Of a stretch of DNA of 47,579 bases, positions 19,789 to 27,055 are shown piece by piece. This DNA comes from JAKPQE01 sp041397845 (GTDB taxonomy: Bacteria > Pseudomonadota > Alphaproteobacteria > Rhizobiales > JAKPQE01). The translations under genes and the position numbers were made by a program. The notes beneath the pieces were generated by a model that was not told where the DNA came from, did not search any database, and saw only the letters and a program-made list of their open reading frames with translations. Positions within the stretch are counted from its first letter, which is position 1. Every line of letters starts with the position of its first letter. Where the stretch lies: the NCBI GenBank assembly GCA_041397845.1, contig JAWKVW010000026.1, positions 1 to 47,579 of the forward strand, written 5' to 3'.

Positions 19789-20706
19789 CTATTCGGCCGC
19801 GGCCGCGCTGGCAGTGCGCCGGGCGGCAATCCAGGCAAGGAAGGTTTCCAGCCCGTCGCCGGTGCGGGCGGAAAGCTGCAGCACCTCGATCGCCGGATTG
19901 ATCCGCCGCGCATGGCCGACGGCTTTCCCGACATCGAAATCGACATGCGGCAGGAGGTCGGTCTTGGCGATGATCATGACATCGCTGGCCGCGAACATGT
20001 CCGGATATTTCAGCGGCTTGTCGTCGCCCTCGGTGACCGAGAGGATGACGACCTTGGCGGCCTCGCCGAGATCGAACGCGGCCGGGCAGACGAGATTGCC
20101 GACATTCTCGATGAAGCGACACCGCCCGGCTGGGACGAGCTTGTCGAGGGCATAGCCGACCATGTCGGCATCGAGATGGCAGCCCTTGCCGGTGTTCACC
20201 TGAATGGCCGGAACGCCGGTGGCGCGGATGCGGTCGGCATCGTTCGAGGTCTGCTGGTCGCCCTCGATGACAGCGAGCGGCACCTCGGCCTTCAGCATGC
20301 CGAGCACCTTGACAAGGAGGCTGGTCTTGCCGGCGCCGGGGCTCGAGACAGGTTCAGCGCCAGCGATGCGGGTGCGAGCAGAAATGTGTCGGCGGCAAGT
20401 GCATCGTTCTGGAAGGATATCGCGCTCGATGCGGATAACCCGCTCGGCTCCGGGCACATGAACGCCGGCAATGCCGCCGCCGAAATCGACGGTGCCGGCC
20501 ATCCGGCATGTTCATGATGGTGGTGATCGTGGTCGCGGGTCATGGTCATAGGAGTGATCATGGTCGTGGGGGTGATCATGATCATGCCCGTGAGCATGAT
20601 CATGATGATGGCCGTGGTGGTGATGGTGATGGTGGCCGTGTGCGTCATCCTCGTGCCCTTGCCGGGCTCGACCGTCGCCTCGCCGTATCCGCAAACCCGT
20701 GCACAT
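19789..20706 (-). pseudogene. hypB: Nickel-inserting GTPase HypB, interrupted by frameshifts
   Basis: HypB is the GTPase that loads nickel into [NiFe] hydrogenase. The C-terminal ~190 residues are intact: P-loop VSSPGAGKTSLLVKV, VIEGDQQTSND, the metal-site Cys/His of NTGKGCHLDADMV, and AKTDLLPH. The N-terminal third is split over frames. After MCT, the expected VCGYGEATVEPGKG is one base out. A His/Asp-rich stretch follows, then DHDHHHHEHAG in another frame, RVIRIERDIL in a third, NDALAAD, and LALNL one base away from VSSPGAG. About five or six single-base indels restore a normal HypB. ATG 20706 has GGAG upstream. The His-rich segment is typical of nickel-storing HypB. Sequencing error or true decay are both possible. 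Confidence 0.8.
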
Positions 20707-20891
20707 CGTCATCGCTCCGTTACCGGCTGCGTGGACGGCGTGCCGGCGGCAAGCGCCCCGCCGCGGCAACGGCCGACGCCTGTCGCATCAATATGGCAGT
20801 CCGGCAGGGAAATTTCGATGATCTGACGCAACACACCGCACCTCGCCGGAGCAAGGTGATCTCACCGGAATTTTTCGGGGAAGGTGCCGTT

Positions 20892-20969
20892 TGGTGGGCG
20901 CTACAAGGACTCGAACCTTGGACCCGCTGATTAGAGTCCGGGCTCTCTACCATCCCAGGCTATGCGCCC
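20892..20969 (-). tRNA. Degenerate tRNA-Lys(CTT)-like sequence
   Basis: On the minus strand GGGCGC (20969-20964) pairs with GCGCCC, followed by discriminator A and an encoded CCA (20894-20892). The T-arm is perfect: CAAGG, loop TTCGAGT, CCTTG. The 3' side of the anticodon arm reads AATCAGCGGGTCC, as in tRNA-Lys(CTT), but the loop has ACTCTAATC where ACTCTTAATC is expected. The 5' side of the anticodon stem and the D-arm are altered, and there is an extra base before the acceptor 3' strand. Read literally the anticodon would be CTA, but the stem would not pair. A damaged or poorly sequenced tRNA-Lys is the best reading. Confidence 0.55.
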
Positions 20970-21243
20970 AAACGCGGTGCAGGGTATAAGGCCCCTTTGC
21001 GCAAATGGCAGGCTTGTCGGCAAGCTTTTTCAACAATAATGATTCCGAGGGCTTTCAGCGTCGCGATCAGCCCGGAAATCAGCGCTTTTTCGGGCCGGCA
21101 CCGTGCCTGACCCGGCTTGCGGCCGACAGCGGCGGCCATTCTTCCGTAATTCCACTTTTCGTCGCCGCAGCGGGGCGGCGGAGCGCCGCGGGGGCTGCCG
21201 ACCACCCCTTTCAGGCGCAATCTGTCGTTAAAGGAGGTGCGTG

Positions 21244-22502
21244 ATGCAGAAACCGCTTGAGGCGAGGCGGGCATGCCGGCCGTTGCCACGGGTCGCTGAA
21301 GCGCGGGCTCAACCTGCCGCTGCTGGTGCTCTACAGGCTCGGCGTCACCATCAGCGCCGGCATTTATGTCCTTGTCCGGCGAGGTCAGGGCGGCGGCGGC
21401 GCGTCGCGCGCCGATCTCCTTTCTCGTGCCGGCATCGTCATCTCGTTCTCCGGCGCTCTCGTTCGCGGAACTGGCAACGCGGTTTCCGGCCAGCGCCGGC
21501 GAAGCAGATCTATGTTGAGGAGGGCTTTTCCTCGCGCCGGCTCGGCACGTCGTCAGGCTTGCGGTCGCCGGCGCCGGCCTTGTCTCCTCCGCCACCATCG
21601 CGCTCGGCGCCGCCGCCTATATCCGCATGCTCGTCGACCTGCCGGAAGCGCTGGTGATCATCATCGTCATCGTGGCGCTGACGGCGGTCGCCACAGGGCA
21701 TCGTTGAATCCGTCGCGGTCGCCGGGCTGATGACGCTCGTCGAAATCGGCGGCCTTTGTCGCCGTCGTCGGCGGTGCCGTCGCGACCGATCCCGGCCTTG
21801 TCGAAAGACTGCCGCGCGTCGTCGAGTTCGAGGCGCTGCCGGCGGTCGACGGCATCGCGCCGGCTTCCTCGCCTTCTTCGCCTTCATCGGCTTTGAAGAC
21901 ATGGTAATGTCGTCGAGGAGGTGGACGACCCCGGCCGCACCATGCCGCGAGCCATCGTGATCACGCTCGTCGTCTCGATCGCCCTTTATCTCGCGGTCGC
22001 GGCCGTCACGGTGCTCGTGCTGACGCCGGAAGAACTCGCCGGCTCGTCGGCGCCGCTCGCCCTTGTCGCCGAGCGCGGCGCCGGCCTTGGCGCGACGGCG
22101 ATCAGCATCATCGCCGTCGTCGCGACGCTCAACGGCATCGTCGTGCAGATGGTTATGGCGTCGCGCGTGCTCTATGGGCTCTCGGCGCGCGGCTCCTGCC
22201 GCCTGCTCGGCACCATTCATCCGGTGACGCGGACGCCACTTATTGCGACGGGGCTCGTCGGCGCGCTCATCCTCGCGCGCACTTGCCTTCCCGATCGGCG
22301 TTCTCGCCGCGCGGACGTCACGAATCGCGCTGTCGGTCTTCACGGTCGTCGATGTCGCCCTTGTCGTCATCAAGCTGCGGGAGGGCGGACCTCGCCCCAG
22401 CACACAGCTGCCCCAGCGCCGGCCTTCGAGGTGCCGTTGGTCGTGCCGATCCTCCAGGCGCTGAGCGCCGGTGCGGTTCTGGTCCTCAGCCTTGCCGGCT
22501 GA
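21244..22502 (+). pseudogene. APC-family amino-acid permease, broken by multiple frameshifts
   Basis: Conserved permease segments appear in order but in shifting frames: GSLKRGLNLPLLVLY and IYVLV near the start (frame of 21257), YVEEGFSSRRLG, SATIALGAAAYIRMLVDLPEAL, GFLAFFAFIGFEDMV (one residue off the family), then an intact run from 21921 with DDPGRTMPRAIVITLVVS, TPEELAGSSAPLALVAERG and ASRVLYGLSARG, then further shifts (RTSRIALSVFTVVDVALVV) to a final AGAVLVLSLAG. This is the 12-helix APC family, importing or exchanging amino acids. AAGGAGGTG at 21231-21239 marks the start near 21244. More than six small indels are needed to restore one frame. It lies in the same error- or decay-rich tract as hypB. 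Confidence 0.75.
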
Positions 22503-22576
22503 TCGGTAGCTTGGCAGCCGGCAAGGCCCGAGACAACCGAATTTTGCGCCCGGCAAAGTAATCGCGGGCGCGGCGG

Positions 22577-22617
22577 TTGACCTACATCAAGGCCTTCCAG
22601 TGCAGGGAGCCTAGTCT
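22577..22617 (+). promoter_or_regulatory. FNR/FixK-type box and -10 element before the hydrogenase operon
   Basis: TTGACCTACATCAA (22577-22590) fits the FNR/FixK consensus TTGAY-N4-ATCAA on both arms. Its centre (22583.5) is 41.5 bases before position 22625, and TAGTCT at 22612-22617 is a plausible -10 for a start there. This is the geometry of a class II activated promoter. The first gene begins 23 bases later with its own ribosome site. Oxygen- or redox-dependent activation is inferred. Confidence 0.7.
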
Positions 22618-22647
22618 TTTTGATGACTGCTTGAGGGAGCGGTCGCC

Positions 22648-23136
22648 ATGACCCGGTATAACGAAAGCAACAAGAGGGTCGTCGTACTCGGTATCGGCAA
22701 CAGCCTCCTGTCCGATGACGGGGTTGGCATCCATATCGTCGATGCATTGAGGGCGCGGGAGGATATCGGCGGGTCCGTCGCACTTTACGACGGCGGCACG
22801 CTGGGGCTCGCGCTCCTGCCGGAGATCGAGGACGCTGACGGGCTGATCGTCGTCGACGCGGGCGATGTCGACGCCGAGCCGGGCTGTGTGCGCTCCTTCG
22901 AGGGCAACGAATTTTCCAGACAGATCGGCGGCCGCAAGAAGACCGTGCACGAGGTGGCGCTGGCCGACCTCATGGACGCCGCCCTGCTTTCCGGGCGGGC
23001 GCCGCAGCGCTGCGCGCTCGTCACAGTGCAGCCGATGTCGACGGAATGGGGACTGGAGCCGACCGAGCCGGTCGCGGCATCGATCCCGCTCGCGTGCGAG
23101 ACGGTGCTTGAAATCGCGCGGAGGTGGGGCGCATGA
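22648..23136 (+). CDS. hupD: Hydrogenase maturation protease (HyaD/HupD family)
   Basis: A 162-residue endopeptidase that removes the C-terminal tail of the hydrogenase large subunit after nickel insertion. The family pattern is GIGNSLLSDDGVGI near the N-terminus, DGGTLGLALLPEI, LIVVDAGD and KTVHEVALADLM. The Asp of SDDG, the Asp of VVDA and the His of VHEV correspond to the nickel-sensing Glu16, Asp62 and His93 of E. coli HybD. GAGGGAG precedes ATG 22648. It is the first gene of the hydrogenase operon and overlaps the next gene by four bases. Its substrate is almost surely the large subunit at 27056. Confidence 0.93.
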   Translation: MTRYNESNKRVVVLGIGNSLLSDDGVGIHIVDALRAREDIGGSVALYDGGTLGLALLPEIEDADGLIVVDAGDVDAEPGCVRSFEGNEFSRQIGGRKKTVHEVALADLMDAALLSGRAPQRCALVTVQPMSTEWGLEPTEPVAASIPLACETVLEIARRWGA

Positions 23137-23579
23137 ACAACACCGTTCCCCTTCCCTGCCCCGACGCTCCGGCCAGCCTCCTTCGTCCGGTGCTTGCCGA
23201 GATCGCGGCGCTGCTCGAGCGGCTCGCGGCGACCGGCGAGAGCGGGCGCATCGACCTTGCCAGCCTGCCGCTCGGACCAGGCGACGCGGCGGCGCTCGAA
23301 GAGGCGCTCGGCACCGGCGAGGTCATGGCCGAACTCCTCGTCGCCGGCCGCAGCACGGTGCGCGAGACGGCCTATGCGGGCGTCTGGTGGGTGCGCCATT
23401 TCGGCGGCGACGACCAGATCGCGACCGAGACGATCGAGATCACCAGGGTTCCAGAGATTCTGCTCAGCCATCCCGCCGACATCGCCGCGGCAGCGCGGCG
23501 GCTCGGCGACCATACCGGACCTGCGTCCGCCGGGGCGACGGACGCCATCACGGAGGACGGACCCGATGCCGGCCCATGA
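23133..23579 (+). CDS. HupH/HyaF-type hydrogenase expression protein
   Basis: A 148-residue protein matching the C-terminal domain of HupH/HyaF hydrogenase assembly proteins: LASLPLGPGDAAALEEALG, VRETAYAGVWWVRHF and IEITRVPEILLSHPADIAAA. Relatives help to process or quality-control the small subunit and its Fe-S clusters. It is shorter than full HupH (about 280 residues), having only the one domain. Its start overlaps the protease stop (ATGA) with GGAGG upstream, and its end overlaps the small-subunit start by 14 bases, so translation is coupled. The family is clear; the exact step is inferred. Confidence 0.82.
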   Translation: MNNTVPLPCPDAPASLLRPVLAEIAALLERLAATGESGRIDLASLPLGPGDAAALEEALGTGEVMAELLVAGRSTVRETAYAGVWWVRHFGGDDQIATETIEITRVPEILLSHPADIAAAARRLGDHTGPASAGATDAITEDGPDAGP

Positions 23580-24660
23580 GACACTTGGCGAGATGCTCGC
23601 CGCGCGTGGAATATCGCGGCGGGCTTTCCTCAAATACACGTCCTGGCTCGCGACGCTGATGGCATTGCCGCCAGGACTTGCGCCGGCGATGGCGGACGAG
23701 CTGGCCAAGGCGCGGCGTCAGTCCGTCATCTGGCTGTCGTTCCAGGAGTGCACGGGCTGCACCGAGTCGATCACGCGCTCGTTCAGCCCGACGCTCGAGG
23801 ACCTCATCTTCAACTTCATCTCGCTCGACTATCACCACACGCTGCAGGCGGCCTCCGGGGCGGCGGCCGAGCATGCCCGCGAAGCGGCGATGGCCGAGAA
23901 CAAGGGCAAGTATGTCGTCGTCGTCGACGGCTCGGTGCCGACGCGGGACGGCGGCATCTATTCGACGATCGCCGGCATCTCCAACCTGCAGATGCTGGAG
24001 GAAACCGTCGCCGATGCGCTCGCCGTCATCGCCGTCGGCTCGTGCGCGGCCTTCGGCGGCATCCCGAAGGCGGAGCCCAATCCGACCGGCGCGGTGCCGA
24101 TCTCGCAGATCGTCAGGAACAAGCCGGTCATCAACATTCCCGGCTGTCCGCCGATCCCGGAAGCGATGACCGGCACGATCGCCTACCTGCTGTCGTTCGG
24201 AAAGCTGCCCGAGGTCGACGCGCTCGGCCGGCCGCTCGCCTTCTTCGGCGAATCCATCCACGACCGCTGCTATCGCCGGCCATTCTACGAGAAGGGCCTC
24301 TTTGCCAAGTCATTCGACGATGAAGGCGCCCGCTCGGGCTGGTGCCTGTTCGAGGTCGGGTGCAAGGGACCGATCACCTACAACGCCTGCGCCACGCTGA
24401 AGTGGAATGGCGGCGTGTCGTTCCCGATCCAGTCCGGGCATGGCTGCCTCGGCTGCTCGGAACCGGACTTCTGGGACAAGGGCGGCTTCTACCGGCCGCT
24501 GTCGACGCCGCTGCGCGACATCACGCAGGCGGCAGCGGTCGCGGCGGGCCTTGGCGCCGCCGCCGGCCTTGCCGCAGGCGCGCTGCACCGCGCCGTCAAG
24601 AAGGACGCGGCCGCGCACCATCACACGGTGACGGTCGACAACCTGGAGAAATCGTCATGA
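23566..24660 (+). CDS. hynS: [NiFe] hydrogenase small subunit (Isp-type, group 1e-like)
   Basis: A 364-residue electron-transfer subunit with three Fe-S clusters. A twin-arginine signal, SRRAFLKYTSW at ~residue 18, sends the folded dimer to the periplasm; the h-region ends near PAMADE. Cluster ligands are visible in ECTGCTES (Cys62, Cys65), VGSCAAFGG, IPGCPPIPE, ESIHDRCYRR, GCKGP and the GCLGC region. The C-terminal AAAVAAGLGAAAGLAAGALH is a likely membrane anchor. The proximal cluster motif has Gly64 between the two cysteines, not the extra Cys of oxygen-tolerant hydrogenases. It overlaps isp1 by four bases. The symbol follows the Thiocapsa HynSL naming; hyaA/hupS would also be used. Confidence 0.95.
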   Translation: MPAHETLGEMLAARGISRRAFLKYTSWLATLMALPPGLAPAMADELAKARRQSVIWLSFQECTGCTESITRSFSPTLEDLIFNFISLDYHHTLQAASGAAAEHAREAAMAENKGKYVVVVDGSVPTRDGGIYSTIAGISNLQMLEETVADALAVIAVGSCAAFGGIPKAEPNPTGAVPISQIVRNKPVINIPGCPPIPEAMTGTIAYLLSFGKLPEVDALGRPLAFFGESIHDRCYRRPFYEKGLFAKSFDDEGARSGWCLFEVGCKGPITYNACATLKWNGGVSFPIQSGHGCLGCSEPDFWDKGGFYRPLSTPLRDITQAAAVAAGLGAAAGLAAGALHRAVKKDAAAHHHTVTVDNLEKSS

Positions 24661-25316
24661 CATCCGACGCCTTTCTCGATCTCGTGCGCGGCCCGCTGTT
24701 CCAGATCGCGCTGTTCATCTTCCTTGCCGGCGTCCTCGTCCGGCTGGTCGAAATCCTCGTTCTCGGCCGCAAGACGGACTTCGCCGAACCGCGCGCCGAC
24801 GGTACCGGCGCCGGCCTTCGCTCGGTGTTCTCGCGCTCGGTACCGGAGGCGGGAACCTTCAAGCGCAGCGCCTTCACGATCCTTGCCGGCTATGTCTTCC
24901 ATATCGGGCTGTTCGTGGCGCTCGTCTTCCTTGCGCCGCATATCGCGCTCGTGCGCGACACGTTCGGCTTTGGCTGGCCGAACCTGCCGACGCCGCTTGT
25001 CGATTTCGCCACGGTCGCAGCGATCGCGGCGTTGGTGGCGATCCTCGTCAACCGGCTGCGCGACCCGGTGCTGAAGTTCCTGACGACCTTCGAGGACTAT
25101 CTCGCCTGGGCGGTGACGTTCCTGCCGCTGCTGACCGGATACATGGCGTTCCATCACCTCCTCATCCGCTATGAGGGGATGCTGGCCCTGCACATCCTCA
25201 GCGTCGAGCTGCTGCTCGTCGTCTTCCCGTTCAGCAAGCTGATGCACACGTTCACGCTGTTCCTTGCGCGCTGGTACACCGGCTCGGCCTTTGGCCGGAA
25301 AGGGGTGCAATCATGA
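24657..25316 (+). CDS. isp1: Isp1 cytochrome b subunit (NarI-like)
   Basis: A 219-residue integral membrane protein with about five helices, similar to the gamma subunit of respiratory nitrate reductase. Helices lie near residues 10-33, 75-97, 115-135, 150-172 and 180-205. Candidate heme-ligand His residues occur in GYVFHIGLF, YMAFHHLL, LALHILSVE and KLMHTFTL, fitting two b hemes. In Isp-type hydrogenases this protein carries electrons between the Fe-S chain and the quinone pool. It lies between the small subunit and Isp2 with four-base overlaps on both sides. The role follows from the conserved gene order and the fold. Confidence 0.9.
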   Translation: MTSDAFLDLVRGPLFQIALFIFLAGVLVRLVEILVLGRKTDFAEPRADGTGAGLRSVFSRSVPEAGTFKRSAFTILAGYVFHIGLFVALVFLAPHIALVRDTFGFGWPNLPTPLVDFATVAAIAALVAILVNRLRDPVLKFLTTFEDYLAWAVTFLPLLTGYMAFHHLLIRYEGMLALHILSVELLLVVFPFSKLMHTFTLFLARWYTGSAFGRKGVQS

Positions 25317-26587
25317 CCGACCGTGCCAAACTCGCGATCAATGCCTTCAAGGAACAGATCGACGGCGCCGTCTCGGCCTATTTCTCGAGCTGCGTCCATT
25401 GCGGGCTGTGTGCGCATGCCTGCCTGTTCTTCAACGAGACGGGCGATCCGCGCTACACGCCGATCCACAAGCTCGAGCCGCTGCGCCGGGTGTGGTGGAG
25501 CGAATATACGCTGTTCGGCAAGCTCGCCTCGCTCATTGGCCTTGCGCCGAAGGTGACCGACAAGCTGCTCGCCGACTGGCAGGAGCTGACCTACAACGCC
25601 TGCTCGCTGTGCGGCCGCTGCTCGATGGTCTGCCCGGTCGGCAACGACATCGCCGGCATGATCCGCAAGCAGCGCGAGGGCATGGTGGCGGCCGGCTATT
25701 CGCCGGAGGGGCTGCAGGGCGCCTCGACCCGGGCGGTCAAGATCGGCAGCCCGATGGGCGTCACCTGGAAGGCCGTCTCGGCCCAGATCGGCCATGTCGA
25801 GAACGACACCGGCCTTGCCATCCCCGTCGACAGGCAGGGCGCCGACTACATGGTGCTGATGTCGTCGATGGAGATCATGAACTACCCGGAATACCTCGAG
25901 GCGGTGGCGCGCATCTTCAATGCGGCCGACGTTTCCTGGACGCTGTCGAGCGAGGCGTTCGAGGCGACCAATTCCGGCATCCAGATCGGCTCGGCCGACA
26001 TTGCCCGCGAGCTCGTCAGCCGGGTCGTCAACGCCGCCGAGAAGCTTGGCGTCAAGACCGTCATCAGCCCGGAATGCGGCCACGCCTATACGGCGCTGCG
26101 CTGGGAAGGCCCGAACCTCATCGGCCGGCCGTACAAGTTCAAGGCGCGCCACATCCTTGAAGTGCTCGACGACCTCAGGGCCGCCGGCAAGCTGAAGACC
26201 GAGGGCTTCGAGGACGAGCGCATGACGTTCCACGACCCCTGCCAGCTCGTGCGGCGCGGCGGCGTGCTCGAGCAGCCGCGGCGGCTCGTGCGCATGGTGG
26301 TCAAGGACTTCGTCGACATGCCGGACGCCGGCAAGATGAACTGGTGCTGCGGCGCCGGCGGCGGCGTCAGCGCCATCGAGGAAGCGGCGGAGCTGAAGCT
26401 GACGGCGTTCAACGCCAAGAAGCGGCAGCTCGAGGCGGTCAAGCCGGAGAAGCTGATCACGGCCTGCGCCAACTGCCGCATCCAGCTCGAGGAAGGGCTG
26501 GAAGAGAACAACATGGACATTCCGGTCGTCGGCCTCACCGAACTGCTCGCCGAGCACCTCGTCGAGACCGAGAAGGCCGAGGGGTGA
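25313..26587 (+). CDS. isp2: Isp2 HdrD-like iron-sulfur protein
   Basis: A 424-residue cytoplasmic Fe-S protein. The N-terminal part has two [4Fe-4S] ferredoxin motifs, CVHCGLCAHACLFF (residues ~32-45) and CSLCGRCSMVCPVG (~97-110). The C-terminal part has two CCG-type cysteine-rich regions, with MNWCCGAGGG and ACANCRIQLEEG, as in heterodisulfide reductase subunit D and GlpC. With Isp1 it forms the electron-transfer module of Isp-type hydrogenases; in HdrD this domain binds a non-cubane cluster that handles disulfides. A link from the hydrogenase to a thiol or sulfur carrier is therefore possible. The small-subunit/Isp1/Isp2/large-subunit order supports the assignment. Confidence 0.92.
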   Translation: MTDRAKLAINAFKEQIDGAVSAYFSSCVHCGLCAHACLFFNETGDPRYTPIHKLEPLRRVWWSEYTLFGKLASLIGLAPKVTDKLLADWQELTYNACSLCGRCSMVCPVGNDIAGMIRKQREGMVAAGYSPEGLQGASTRAVKIGSPMGVTWKAVSAQIGHVENDTGLAIPVDRQGADYMVLMSSMEIMNYPEYLEAVARIFNAADVSWTLSSEAFEATNSGIQIGSADIARELVSRVVNAAEKLGVKTVISPECGHAYTALRWEGPNLIGRPYKFKARHILEVLDDLRAAGKLKTEGFEDERMTFHDPCQLVRRGGVLEQPRRLVRMVVKDFVDMPDAGKMNWCCGAGGGVSAIEEAAELKLTAFNAKKRQLEAVKPEKLITACANCRIQLEEGLEENNMDIPVVGLTELLAEHLVETEKAEG

Positions 26588-26592
26588 GGACG

Positions 26593-27042
26593 ATGGCTGA
26601 GATCCAGAACGACACGGCCTTCAGGAAGGCCCTCGACGGGCTCGATATCGACCGGCAACGCAAGGTCGGGGCGATGTTCGTGCGCGCCGTGCTGCCGCTC
26701 ATTGCGGACGAACGGGTGACGGCGGCGGTCGATGCGGCCGAGCGCGGCGCCTCCGGCGACATGCTCTCGGCCGCCTTCCAGGGCGCGCGGCGGGCCAGCA
26801 TCGACTGGCACACCCGCTGCGGCGCGGAAGGCGACTGGAAGGAACAGGCGGCCTATTTCGTCGCCCGGGCGGCAGCGGCGCTGGTCGCGCCGCCGGCCCA
26901 TGTGAAGTCCGGCAATCCGGCCTGGCAGGCCGCGGTCAATGCGCGGATGGCCCGCACCAGCCTGTCGATCGACGGCGAGGCGGCGGCAACCCGCGAGAAC
27001 GAGGCGCAATACCGCATCCTCGCCGGCTTCCTCAACGCGTGA
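26593..27042 (+). CDS. Uncharacterised protein embedded in the hydrogenase operon
   Basis: A 149-residue, mostly helical soluble protein placed between isp2 (5-base gap) and the large subunit (13-base gap). I do not recognise a family. Visible points: an N-terminal helix pair (DTAFRKALDGLDIDRQRKVG), a motif ASIDWHTRCGAEGDWKEQAA with the only Cys next to His and Trp, and a C-terminal RENEAQYRILAGFLNA. No signal peptide, membrane helix or cluster motif is seen. Position inside the tightly packed operon suggests an assembly or assisting role for the large subunit, but this is inference. A GAGG-like ribosome site lies just ahead of ATG 26593. Confidence 0.78.
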   Translation: MAEIQNDTAFRKALDGLDIDRQRKVGAMFVRAVLPLIADERVTAAVDAAERGASGDMLSAAFQGARRASIDWHTRCGAEGDWKEQAAYFVARAAAALVAPPAHVKSGNPAWQAAVNARMARTSLSIDGEAAATRENEAQYRILAGFLNA

Positions 27043-27055
27043 AGGGAGAACCAAG

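Noticed and set aside
20508..20930. Plus-strand open frame opposite hypB
   Set aside because: It is the antisense of the His-rich hypB coding region and has no protein-like composition.
20930..20940. CTA anticodon suggesting a pyrrolysine or amber-suppressor tRNA
   Set aside because: The stem does not pair around a CTA loop, the T-arm and 3' anticodon arm fit tRNA-Lys(CTT), and neighbouring genes show the same kind of one-base loss. No pyl genes are seen.
21012..21030. GCTTG-TCGG-CAAGC hairpin followed by T5 as a terminator
   Set aside because: The stem is only 5 bp and no plus-strand gene ends before it; kept out of the feature list as too weak.
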